Positions 1-10,828 of a DNA stretch of 64,000 nt are shown in pieces. A program made the translations under genes and the position numbers. Every line of letters starts with the position of its first letter. Within the stretch, counting starts at the first letter, position 1. The notes beneath the pieces are model-generated. The model did not search any database and had not been told where the DNA came from. It was given only the letters and a program-made list of their open reading frames with translations. The stretch covers positions 186,001 through 250,000 of the forward strand of contig NZ_JAOWPT010000003.1 of NCBI RefSeq assembly GCF_025753855.1, given 5' to 3'. The DNA comes from Mesorhizobium sp. ZC-5. GTDB taxonomy: Bacteria; Pseudomonadota; Alphaproteobacteria; Rhizobiales; Rhizobiaceae.

Positions 1-2695
<2,695 letters not shown>

Positions 2696-2786
2696 CGAAT
2701 GGCCGGCTGAACCATCAACCGGAACTTCATGGGCCATAAGAAGTTTGAAATGGTTCTTTGGCGCGGGGCAGGGCATAGACGGCGCC

Positions 2787-3701
2787 ATGACCGCCCAACC
2801 GACCACACCGATGACCCAGAATGAAACCGCGCGCGGCTTCCTGCTGGCGCTGTGTGCCTATCTGCTTTGGGGCTTGCTGCCCTTCTACATGAAGTCGGTC
2901 GCCCATCTGCCGTTGCTCGAGGTCGTCGCCCACCGCATCGTCTGGTCGGTGCCGATCGCCGCCGCCGTCTTGATCTGGCTCGGCCGCACCGCCGACTTCA
3001 AGGTGGCGCTGGGCTCGCCGCGCATGCTCATGATGGCGGCGCTGACCGCCGTTTTGATCTCGGTCAACTGGGGAATTTATGTCTGGGCGATCGCGGTGGA
3101 TCGAACCGTGGAAACCGCGCTGGGCTACTACATCAACCCGCTGGTCAGCGTCGTCGTCGGCGCGCTCCTGCTCGGCGAAAAGCTGGACCGGCTGCAGATT
3201 GCGGCCGTGCTCCTTGCAGCCGTCGCGGTCGCCGTCCTCACTGTCGAAGGAGGCAAGCTCCCCTGGGTGTCGCTGGGGCTGGCCCTTTCTTTTGCCGCCT
3301 ATGGCTTCTTCCGCAAGACGCTGCCGATCGGACCGAGCCAGGGTTTCCTGCTCGAAGTGCTGCTGCTGTCCGTGCCGGCGCTCGGCTATATCTTCTGGCT
3401 GGCGGTAACCGGAAAAGGACATTTCGGTACGGGCGACCTGTCCGATACCGCGCTGCTGATCGGTTGCGGTCCTGTTACGGCGGTGCCGCTGCTGTTGTTC
3501 GGGTTCGGCGCAAAACTGCTGCGCCTGTCCACCATCGGCATCATGCAGTACATCGCGCCGACCATGGTGTTCCTGATCGCCGTCTTTGCCTTCAACGAGC
3601 CTTTCGGCCGCATCGAGATGGTGACCTTCGTGCTGATCTGGCTGGCGCTGGCGCTCTATTCCTGGTCGATGTTCTTCTCGCGTGTCCGCGCCGCGAACTG
3701 A
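2787..3701 (+). CDS. rarD: RarD-type EamA/DMT permease
   Basis: An inner-membrane protein of about 304 aa with ten predicted hydrophobic segments, related to RarD (chloramphenicol-sensitivity protein) of the drug/metabolite transporter superfamily. The segment ALCAYLLWGLLPFYMKSV near the N-terminus and the pair of EamA repeats are typical. Natural substrates of RarD proteins are not settled. In-frame ATGs lie at 2745, 2787 and 2811. I prefer 2787 because the extra residues from 2745 are not like the family. It follows cimA by 91 bases with no clear terminator. Confidence 0.85.
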   Translation: MTAQPTTPMTQNETARGFLLALCAYLLWGLLPFYMKSVAHLPLLEVVAHRIVWSVPIAAAVLIWLGRTADFKVALGSPRMLMMAALTAVLISVNWGIYVWAIAVDRTVETALGYYINPLVSVVVGALLLGEKLDRLQIAAVLLAAVAVAVLTVEGGKLPWVSLGLALSFAAYGFFRKTLPIGPSQGFLLEVLLLSVPALGYIFWLAVTGKGHFGTGDLSDTALLIGCGPVTAVPLLLFGFGAKLLRLSTIGIMQYIAPTMVFLIAVFAFNEPFGRIEMVTFVLIWLALALYSWSMFFSRVRAAN

Positions 3702-3781
3702 AAGGTGCCAAGGTAGAGTGGCCGGCGCCGCATAGCCGGCAGATTTTGCGGGCAGTATAGAGTCCAAGGGTGAGGGACCTC

Positions 3782-4471
3782 ATGTACGAGCTTCTTATAG
3801 CCAACAAGAATTATTCGTCATGGTCGCTGCGGCCGTGGCTGCTGATGCGCACGCTCGGCATCCCCTTCGCCGAGCGGCAGATACCGTTTCCGTCCGGTCC
3901 GAGCTATGAGACCTACCGGCCGTTTTCACCGACCGGGCGAGTGCCTTGCCTGCACGACGGCGATATTGCGGTCTGGGATTCGCTGGCGATCGTCGAATAT
4001 CTCGCCGAACGCCATCCGGGCGTTTGGCCCGCTGATCCGGTAGCCCGCGCCTGGGCTCGCTCTGCATCCGCCGAGATGCACTCCTCCTTCCAGGATTTGC
4101 GCAACACCTGCGGCATGAGTTGCGGCGTTCGCGTGCGGCTTCGCGAGCGACCGGCAGGGCTGCTGCGCGATATTAAGCGGGTCGGTGAATTGTGGCAGGA
4201 AGGCCTGGACCGCTTCGGCGGACCGTTCCTGGCTGGTGCAGCCTTCAGCGCGGTCGATGCCTTTTTCGCGCCCGTCACGTTTCGGGCGCTGATCTTCGAC
4301 CTAGATTTCGGGAACCGCGCCAACGCTTACGCCGAGATGATCCGCGCCCTGCCGGCGATGCGTGAGTGGTACGACGCCGCGTTGGCTGAAACCTGGCGCG
4401 AGGTCGGGCACGAGGACGAAATCAGAGCGTCGGGCGACTATATCGCGGACTACCGCGCCGTGGCACAGTAG
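3782..4471 (+). CDS. Glutathione S-transferase family protein
   Basis: A cytoplasmic thioredoxin-fold protein of 229 aa. The N-terminal domain has the motif NKNYSSWSLRPW with the candidate catalytic Ser/Tyr, then cis-Pro GRVPCL and the glutathione-binding DSLAIVEYLAE. An all-helical C-terminal domain follows. This subgroup resembles maleylacetoacetate-isomerase-like and YfcF-like GSTs, but the electrophile is unknown. GAGG about 6 bases upstream of the ATG at 3782 supports this start over the GTG at 3770. It is convergent with the LOG gene, only 9 bases apart. Confidence 0.88.
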   Translation: MYELLIANKNYSSWSLRPWLLMRTLGIPFAERQIPFPSGPSYETYRPFSPTGRVPCLHDGDIAVWDSLAIVEYLAERHPGVWPADPVARAWARSASAEMHSSFQDLRNTCGMSCGVRVRLRERPAGLLRDIKRVGELWQEGLDRFGGPFLAGAAFSAVDAFFAPVTFRALIFDLDFGNRANAYAEMIRALPAMREWYDAALAETWREVGHEDEIRASGDYIADYRAVAQ

Positions 4472-4480
4472 GTTTCGACG

Positions 4481-5092
4481 TCACATCTTGTCGATGACGG
4501 CGTCGTCTCCGGGCGAGGGCACGCCCTTGTCTGCGGAGGCTTCGAGGATCACCTCGACCGCGGCCTCGGCGCTGTCGACGATCAGCGGCTTGACCAGATG
4601 CGACGTGTGGATAAAGCCTTCCGCCTGCATGTGATCCAGCAGCGCGACCATCGGGTTCCAGAAGCCGTTGATGTTGCAGAACACGACCGGCTTGCGGTGA
4701 TGGCCGAGTTGCGCCCAGGTCATGATCTCGACGATCTCCTCGACGGTGCCAATACCGCCGGGAAGCGCCACAAAGGCGTCGGATTTTTCGAACATGATGT
4801 GCTTGCGCTGGTGCATGTTGTCGGTGATGACAAGTTCGTCGAGTCCGCCAAGCGCCTTTTCGGTTGCTTCCTTGTTCATCAGGAAGCGCGGGATGATGCC
4901 GGTAACCTGGCCGCCTGCCTCGGCTGTCCCCTTGGCAACGGCGCCCATGATACCCTTGGTGCCGCCACCGTAGACAAGCCGGACTCCAGCGCGGCCGATG
5001 GTCCGCCCGAGTTCAAGCCCGGCTGTCATGTAGAGATCGCCGCGGCCAGTGGAAGAGCCGCAATAAACACAGATGGATCGAATCGCAGTCAT
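4481..5092 (-). CDS. LOG family nucleoside monophosphate phosphoribohydrolase (TIGR00730)
   Basis: A Rossmann-fold enzyme of 203 aa of the lysine-decarboxylase-like/LOG family, which hydrolyses the N-glycosidic bond of nucleotides. In plants and some bacteria the substrates are cytokinin ribotides. It has ICVYCGSS at the start, VYGGGTKGIMGAVA, and the diagnostic catalytic motif PGGIGTVEE. The older label lysine decarboxylase is not supported, because PLP motifs are absent. It is a single gene, convergent with the GST. Whether it makes cytokinin or only recycles AMP cannot be told from sequence. Confidence 0.9.
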   Translation of the reverse strand: MTAIRSICVYCGSSTGRGDLYMTAGLELGRTIGRAGVRLVYGGGTKGIMGAVAKGTAEAGGQVTGIIPRFLMNKEATEKALGGLDELVITDNMHQRKHIMFEKSDAFVALPGGIGTVEEIVEIMTWAQLGHHRKPVVFCNINGFWNPMVALLDHMQAEGFIHTSHLVKPLIVDSAEAAVEVILEASADKGVPSPGDDAVIDKM

Positions 5093-5201
5093 GCAACTGA
5101 TTGATCGGCAGTCACGGATCAGGTCAAGGCTTCAGGGGCTTTTTCTTGTCGCTCTTTTCAAAACAGGATAGACCGGGTTAGGCGGCTAAGGGCAAGGAAT
5201 C

Positions 5202-6851
5202 ATGGTCATCAACCCATTCAAGGCATTTTTATTCATTGCCGGAGGTGCGACTGCGGGGGTGACGACCGCCTACGTCTCGGGTGCTCTCGATCCCTACCTG
5301 TCCGAGCCGAAGGTTGCGGCCGTCGCGGCCCTGCAAGAGCCTGCGCCATCTGCCGATCCGGCATCGCCCAAGGGCCAGCGGCTGCCGCAACCGCCGCTGC
5401 CGGCGCCCGCCACGATCCCCGAGGCTGTCAAACCCGCGGTGCCTGCTCCCGAGGCCGCAGTTCCCGCGATTATCCCGCCTTCCTTCGATCTGGTGCGTGC
5501 CGAACCGGACGGTTCGCTCGTCATTGCCGGCAAGGCGGCTCCCGGAGCAACCGTGGAGATCGTTGCAGGTGCACAGGTGCTGGGCACGACCAAGGCTGGC
5601 GCGGACGGCGATTTCGCCGTTGTGCTCGATGAACCGTTGAAGCCCGGCGGTCATGAACTCGTGCTGCGTTCGACCACCGAAGACAAGGTGGTTGCGACAT
5701 CACCGGAAACGGCGGTGGTATCGATCCCGGAACAGAAGGACGGCCAGGTCCTGGCGCTGGTTGAAAAGGCGGGCGAACCAAGCAAGCTGATCACGGTGCC
5801 ACAGCCGGTGGAGCCGAAGCAGGAGGTCATGACCGACGCCAAGGCGCCGGACGCACCCGAGAAGCCGGTGCAGCCTGATGAGCCCGCCGCCGCCGAGAAC
5901 AAAACGCCGCCCGCCAGCGAAGAGAAGACCGTGGCCGCGACGCTGGAGCAGCCGGCGAAGGAGAATTCCGAGCCTGCCGCGGAGGCTTCCGCTCCCCCGA
6001 AGCCGGCCGAACCTGCACCGCAACCGGCGCAGGCCAATACCGAGCCGAGGGTCGCCGTCGATGCGGTCGAGATCGAGGGCCGCAAGGTGTTTGTCGCCGG
6101 TGCCGCAGATCCCGGGCGCCGGGTGCGCGTCTATGCGAACGACATCCTGCTGGGAGAGGCGCTGGCGTCTCCGAGCGGGCGTTTCCTGATCGAGGCGGAG
6201 CGCGATCTGCCGGTCGGCGACTACATCATCCGCGCCGATGGGCTGGAGCCAGATGGCGGTAAGGTGGTGGCGCGTGCTGCCGTTCCGTTCGAGCGCGAGC
6301 CGGGTGAGGCGGTTGCAGCCGTGGCGCCCGAAGCCGCACCAGAAGCGTCGACGCCGCAGCCTGCCACGGATCCTGCTCAAGCTGCCGATCCGAAAGCAGC
6401 CGATCCGGTTGGGTCGCCCGCTACAGCGGGCGCGCCCACAACTGCGCCCGTGCCCCCGGCTGCCACCGGTACCGCGCCATCTATCGAAACGGCAACCTCG
6501 GGATCTCGGCCTGCGGAGGCGGCTCCTGCGGGAGCCGCTCCCACCCCAGTTCCCGACCAGCAGGCAGCAGCCGGTGAAGCGGCGACTGTGGCGCCCAAAT
6601 TGCAGAGCGTGGACGGTGCCGTCATCATCCGCCGGGGCGACACGTTGTGGCGGATCTCGCGCCGGGTTTATGGCCGCGGCGTTCGCTATTCGACGATTTA
6701 CCTCGCCAATCAGGATCAGATCAGCGATCCCGACCGCATCTGGCCGGGTCAGGTTTTCAGCGTTCCGGAAAAGACGCCCGAGGGTGATGATGCCGACATG
6801 ACCGCCGTCAAGGATCAGTCGGCGCCACCGCCTGCAAAAGCGCCACTCTAG
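5202..6851 (+). CDS. LysM domain protein with Ig-like repeats (envelope)
   Basis: A 549-aa protein starting with a short hydrophobic segment (FLFIAGGATAGVTTAYVSG), probably a signal or anchor. Two similar Ig-like segments (about residues 95-165 and 285-350, each with a 'GAA(D)PG..V.V....LG.' pattern) are separated by long Ala/Pro/Glu-rich linkers. A C-terminal LysM domain near residues 470-525 (IIRRGDTLWRISRRVYG, then IYLANQDQISDPDRIWPGQVF) should bind peptidoglycan. Similar proteins are common in Rhizobiales. A structural or regulatory role in the cell wall is inferred and no catalytic domain is visible. It starts 109 bases from the divergent LOG gene. Confidence 0.85.
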   Translation: MVINPFKAFLFIAGGATAGVTTAYVSGALDPYLSEPKVAAVAALQEPAPSADPASPKGQRLPQPPLPAPATIPEAVKPAVPAPEAAVPAIIPPSFDLVRAEPDGSLVIAGKAAPGATVEIVAGAQVLGTTKAGADGDFAVVLDEPLKPGGHELVLRSTTEDKVVATSPETAVVSIPEQKDGQVLALVEKAGEPSKLITVPQPVEPKQEVMTDAKAPDAPEKPVQPDEPAAAENKTPPASEEKTVAATLEQPAKENSEPAAEASAPPKPAEPAPQPAQANTEPRVAVDAVEIEGRKVFVAGAADPGRRVRVYANDILLGEALASPSGRFLIEAERDLPVGDYIIRADGLEPDGGKVVARAAVPFEREPGEAVAAVAPEAAPEASTPQPATDPAQAADPKAADPVGSPATAGAPTTAPVPPAATGTAPSIETATSGSRPAEAAPAGAAPTPVPDQQAAAGEAATVAPKLQSVDGAVIIRRGDTLWRISRRVYGRGVRYSTIYLANQDQISDPDRIWPGQVFSVPEKTPEGDDADMTAVKDQSAPPPAKAPL

Positions 6852-6900
6852 CGCCATCGAGGTTGCATCAGCGGCCTTCATCGTCTATCGACGATGAACT

Positions 6901-7233
6901 ATGGAAAGCAGGTCTCAGCCATTCGACTGTAACGGACAAGCACTGCGCGCCGGCAGCCTGGCGCCGAAGCTGGCTGCGTTGTCGCATCCCGCCCGCATCG
7001 AGATTTTGCAATATCTGGCCGGCTGCGGGTGTTGTTGCTGCAAGGATGTCGTCGGCCATCTCGATCTCGCCCAGTCCACGGTTTCGCAACATCTGAAAAT
7101 TCTCGTCGATGCGGGACTTGTGCGTTTTTCTCCGGAAAAGCAGCGCTCGCGCTACGAACTCGACCGCGAAGCGTTGGCAGGCCTCTCGCTCTCCGTTTCC
7201 ACATTCATCGATTCCTGCTGCGCGGCTTCCTGA
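6901..7233 (+). CDS. ArsR/SmtB family repressor with Cys-rich sensor motif
   Basis: A winged-helix metalloregulator of 110 aa. The core LAALSHPARIEILQYL, the recognition helix region AQSTVSQHLKILVDAGLV and the wing SRYELDR are typical of ArsR. The segment GCGCCCCKDVV lies where ArsR-type proteins carry their CxC metal(loid) site in helix 3. Five clustered cysteines, plus a C-terminal CC (SCCAAS), suggest a soft-metal or metalloid ligand set. The Atm1-type exporter begins 32 bases after its stop, so it probably controls that gene and itself. No operator was defined. The inducer is unknown. Confidence 0.9.
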   Translation: MESRSQPFDCNGQALRAGSLAPKLAALSHPARIEILQYLAGCGCCCCKDVVGHLDLAQSTVSQHLKILVDAGLVRFSPEKQRSRYELDREALAGLSLSVSTFIDSCCAAS

Positions 7234-7264
7234 CGCGGCAACGAAAAGTTCGAAAGCAAGCACG

Positions 7265-9154
7265 TTGGCCAGCAAAACCGTTTCCGCCGAATCCGGCTCA
7301 ACCCTCGATACGTTGCGCAATCTCTGGCCCTATATGTGGCCGGCGGAGCGCCCCGACCTCAAGCTTCGCGTCGTCTGGGCGACAATCTTCCTGGTCGTCG
7401 CCAAGGTGACGCTGATCGGCGTGCCGTATTTTTTCAAATGGGCAACCGACGCGCTGGCGCATGATTTCAGGTCGGCGCCGCCGCTGCCGGCTTTCATGCT
7501 GGCGCCGGTCATGCTGGTGATTGCATACAATGTGGTGCGGATCGTCCAGTGGGGTTTCAACCAGCTGCGCGATGCGCTGTTCGCGCAGGTCGGCCAGCAT
7601 GCGGTGCGGCAACTGGCCTACAAGACCTTCGTCCACATGCACAATCTGTCGCTGCGTTTTCACCTGGAGCGGCGTACCGGCGGCCTGTCGCGCATCATCG
7701 AGCGCGGCACCAAGGGCATTGAGACGATCGTCCGGTTCACAATTCTAAATACCTTGCCGACGATCCTCGAATTCGCGCTGACGGCGGTGATCTTCGCCGT
7801 TGCTTATGGCTGGCTCTACGTCGTCGTCGTCGCGGTGACGGTGGCGGTCTATACCTGGTTCACGGTTCGGGCGAGCGACTGGCGGATCTCGATCCGGCGC
7901 GAGATGAACGACAGCGACACCGATGCCAACACCAAGGCGATCGACTCGCTGCTCAACTTCGAGACGGTCAAATATTTCAACAATGAGCGCATGGAGGCCG
8001 AGCGTTTTGACCATTCCATGGCCCGATATGAGGCCGCGGCGACAAAAACCTGGACGTCGCTCGGCTGGCTGAACTTCGGCCAGGGGCTGATCTTCGGCGT
8101 CGGCATGGCCATCGCCATGGTGATGTCGGCGCGGGAAGTGATGGCCGGCACGCAATCGATCGGCGATTTCGTCTTCATCAATGCCATGCTGATGCAGCTT
8201 TCGGTGCCGCTGAACTTCATCGGCTTCATCTATCGCGAGATCCGCCAGGGGCTGACCGACATCGAGCAGATGTTCGATCTTCTCGACGTGCCCCAGGAGG
8301 TGACGGACCGTCCCGGGGCCAAGCCGCTCAAGGTGAGCGAGGGCGCGGTGGAGTTCCGCGACGTGCATTTCGCCTACGATCCAGACCGTCCGATACTCAA
8401 GGGCATCAGCTTCAAGGTTCCCGCCGGCAAGACTGTCGCGATCGTCGGGCCTTCGGGCGCGGGCAAGTCGACGATCTCGCGCCTCCTGTTCCGCTTCTAC
8501 GACATCCAGCAGGGCGCCATCCTGATCGATGGGCAGGATGTCCGCGAGGTGGCGCAGGAAAGCCTGCGCGCGTCGATCGGCATGGTGCCGCAGGACACCG
8601 TGCTGTTCAACGACACCATCGCCTACAACATCCGCTACGGCCGGATCGACGCCAGCCAGGCCGAGATCGAGAAGGCCGCCGATCTTGCGCAGATCGGCAG
8701 CTTCATCGAAGCCCTGCCGGCGGGTTACAAGTCGATGGTCGGCGAGCGCGGCCTGAAGCTTTCAGGCGGCGAGAAGCAGCGGGTGGCGATCGCCCGCACC
8801 ATTCTGAAAGCACCGCCAATCCTGATGCTTGATGAGGCGACGTCGGCGCTGGACACGCACACGGAGCAGGAAATCCAGGCGGCGCTCGACCTTGTCAGCC
8901 GAGGCCGCACCACCATCGTCATCGCGCACCGGCTGTCGACGGTGATCTCGGCCGACGAGATCATCGTCCTCAAGGACGGCCAGATCGCCGAGCGCGGTAC
9001 CCATCTCGACCTTATGCGCGAGCGCGGGCTCTATGCCGCGATGTGGGACCGCCAGCGCGAAGCGACAGAAGCCGAGGAGCGGCTGCGCATCGCCCGCGAA
9101 ACCGACGAACTCGGCGTTGTGGTGCGGCGGCGGACGGCGGAGTTCGAGAACTGA
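7265..9154 (+). CDS. Atm1/HMT1-type ABC half-transporter
   Basis: An ABC exporter half-molecule of about 629 aa, inner membrane, expected to work as a homodimer. A six-helix membrane domain (to about residue 330) contains TVKYFNNERMEAERFD, a hallmark of the Atm1/ABCB7 group that exports glutathione-linked species or metal-glutathione complexes. The nucleotide-binding domain has Walker [10 protein letters not shown], signature LSGGEKQRVAIA, Walker B LMLDEATSALD and H-loop IAHRLSTV. No ATG fits the N-terminus. TTG at 7265 gives a sensible start but the Shine-Dalgarno sequence is weak. Linkage to the Cys-rich ArsR suggests heavy-metal or metalloid efflux. Confidence 0.9.
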   Translation: MASKTVSAESGSTLDTLRNLWPYMWPAERPDLKLRVVWATIFLVVAKVTLIGVPYFFKWATDALAHDFRSAPPLPAFMLAPVMLVIAYNVVRIVQWGFNQLRDALFAQVGQHAVRQLAYKTFVHMHNLSLRFHLERRTGGLSRIIERGTKGIETIVRFTILNTLPTILEFALTAVIFAVAYGWLYVVVVAVTVAVYTWFTVRASDWRISIRREMNDSDTDANTKAIDSLLNFETVKYFNNERMEAERFDHSMARYEAAATKTWTSLGWLNFGQGLIFGVGMAIAMVMSAREVMAGTQSIGDFVFINAMLMQLSVPLNFIGFIYREIRQGLTDIEQMFDLLDVPQEVTDRPGAKPLKVSEGAVEFRDVHFAYDPDRPILKGISFKVPAGKTVAIVGPSGAGKSTISRLLFRFYDIQQGAILIDGQDVREVAQESLRASIGMVPQDTVLFNDTIAYNIRYGRIDASQAEIEKAADLAQIGSFIEALPAGYKSMVGERGLKLSGGEKQRVAIARTILKAPPILMLDEATSALDTHTEQEIQAALDLVSRGRTTIVIAHRLSTVISADEIIVLKDGQIAERGTHLDLMRERGLYAAMWDRQREATEAEERLRIARETDELGVVVRRRTAEFEN

Positions 9155-9282
9155 GAGCAGCCGGCGGCATTGCCGCGTTGCGATCAAAGGCCATATCCGC
9201 TAAGCACGCCCAACCAAGAATTCAGGTTGGTCTGGAGCAGGTGTCCTTGCTCTGATTTTGTTCTAGCTGGAGCCGGTTCTCG

Positions 9283-9981
9283 ATGAGTCTCGTCGAAACA
9301 GTGCGCAACACGTTCGTCCCGATCCACCGCGAGGGCTGGCCGTTCATCGCTGCCTTCGCTGGCGTGACGCTGATTCTCGGCCTGTTCTCGACCTTCCTGT
9401 TCTGGGTCGGTTTGATCCTGACGGGCTGGTGCACTTATTTCTTCCGCGATCCGGAGCGGGTGACGCCGGTCGACGACCGGCTGGTGATCAGCCCGGCCGA
9501 CGGTGTCGTGTCTTCGATCGGACCTGCGGTGCCGCCGCGCGAGCTTGGCCTTGGCCTCGACGAAATGACGCGTATCTCGGTGTTCATGAACGTCTTTTCC
9601 TGTCACGTGAACCGCTCGCCGGTGCGCGGCAAGATCACCCGGATCGAACATCGGCCCGGCAAGTTCCTCAATGCCGAACTCGACAAGGCAAGCAGCGAGA
9701 ACGAGCGCAACGGCCTGGTCATCGACAGTCCCAACGGCATCGTCGGCGTGGTGCAGGTTGCAGGCCTCGTTGCGCGCCGTATCGTCTGTTTCGTCGAGAC
9801 CAATTCGAACATCGGCACCGGCGAGCGGATCGGGTTGATCCGTTTCGGGTCGCGGCTCGACGTGTACCTGCCCAGGCAGGCGAAGCCGCGGGTCGCTGTC
9901 GGCCAGACATCGGTCGGCGGCGAAACGGTGATCGCCGAGTTCGGCGGCAACGCGGCTGCGCCGCTTGTCCGTATCTCGTAA
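9283..9981 (+). CDS. psd: Phosphatidylserine decarboxylase proenzyme
   Basis: Converts phosphatidylserine to phosphatidylethanolamine at the inner membrane. The protein is 232 aa, the short class-A type. Hydrophobic helices at about residues 20-60 are followed by [17 protein letters not shown] and the RFGSR motif. Gly189-Ser190 is the expected self-cleavage site that generates the pyruvoyl group. [14 protein letters not shown] is another family block. It is directly followed by pssA, four bases after the stop, so the two consecutive steps of PE synthesis are co-transcribed, as in other Rhizobiales. Confidence 0.95.
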   Translation: MSLVETVRNTFVPIHREGWPFIAAFAGVTLILGLFSTFLFWVGLILTGWCTYFFRDPERVTPVDDRLVISPADGVVSSIGPAVPPRELGLGLDEMTRISVFMNVFSCHVNRSPVRGKITRIEHRPGKFLNAELDKASSENERNGLVIDSPNGIVGVVQVAGLVARRIVCFVETNSNIGTGERIGLIRFGSRLDVYLPRQAKPRVAVGQTSVGGETVIAEFGGNAAAPLVRIS

Positions 9982-9985
9982 GCAG

Positions 9986-10825
9986 ATGCCCGGCTTCTTC
10001 CACAAATTCGAACCACATGGCAGGGGCGGCCCGCGCATCCAGGAGATTCCGCTCCGGATGCTGATCCCCAATCTGATCACCGTGCTGGCGATCTGTGCCG
10101 GCCTGTCGGGCATCAGGCTCGCATTCGAGCACCGGTTCGAGACCGCGGTGATGATGGTGCTGATCGCGGCTTTCCTGGACGGCATCGACGGGCGAATCGC
10201 GCGGCGGCTGAAGGCGCAGTCGAAATTCGGCGCGCAGATGGATTCGCTGGCCGATATCGTCAATTTCGGCGTGGCGCCGGCACTGGTGCTCTACGCCTAT
10301 CTGCTCGACCGGGCGGGGCCGATCGGCTGGATTGCCGCGCTGCTGTTCGCGATCGCCTGCGGCTTGAGGCTGGCGCGCTTCAACGTGCTCGACGAGGACA
10401 CCGAGCGGCCCGTCTGGCAGGCCGACTATTTCGTCGGCGTGCCGGCGCCGGCCGGCGCCGTTCTGGTGCTGCTGCCGGTCTATCTCGGCTTCATCGGCAT
10501 GCCGCTGAACGTTCTCGGAGCCTTCATCAGTTCGGGCTTCACCGTGCTCGTTGCCTTGCTGCTGGTCAGTCGCTTGCCGGTCTACTCGGGCAAGACGGCC
10601 GGCAAGAAAATTCGCGGCGACATGGTGATGCCGCTGATCCTCGGCGTCGTCTTCTACGTGCTTCTGCTGGCGACCTATACATGGCAGACGCTGACCGCGT
10701 CGGCGATCGCCTATTTCGCCTTCCTGCCCTGGAGCTTCACCGCCTATGCGCGCCGCGCGCGACAGGCTGAGGCGGAAGCCCTGGCGGAGGGTGGCGAGAT
10801 CAAACCCGATGTCTCCACCGGCTGA
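9986..10825 (+). CDS. pssA: CDP-diacylglycerol-serine O-phosphatidyltransferase
   Basis: A membrane enzyme of 279 aa that makes phosphatidylserine from CDP-diacylglycerol and serine, supplying psd just upstream. The CDP-alcohol phosphotransferase motif DG-x2-AR-x8-G-x3-D-x3-D is complete (DGRIARR ... FGAQMDSLAD) near residues 69-91. About eight hydrophobic segments follow, the type II (membrane) form of the enzyme. The ATG at 9986 (MPGFFHKFEP) is preferred over an upstream TTG inside psd. The gene ends three bases from the convergent acyltransferase/synthetase gene. Confidence 0.94.
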   Translation: MPGFFHKFEPHGRGGPRIQEIPLRMLIPNLITVLAICAGLSGIRLAFEHRFETAVMMVLIAAFLDGIDGRIARRLKAQSKFGAQMDSLADIVNFGVAPALVLYAYLLDRAGPIGWIAALLFAIACGLRLARFNVLDEDTERPVWQADYFVGVPAPAGAVLVLLPVYLGFIGMPLNVLGAFISSGFTVLVALLLVSRLPVYSGKTAGKKIRGDMVMPLILGVVFYVLLLATYTWQTLTASAIAYFAFLPWSFTAYARRARQAEAEALAEGGEIKPDVSTG

Positions 10826-10828
10826 AGC

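Noticed and set aside
9236-9265. Hairpin-like GAGCA/TGCTC with TTTTGTT after the Atm1 gene
   Set aside because: The stem is 5 bp, too weak to support as a terminator.
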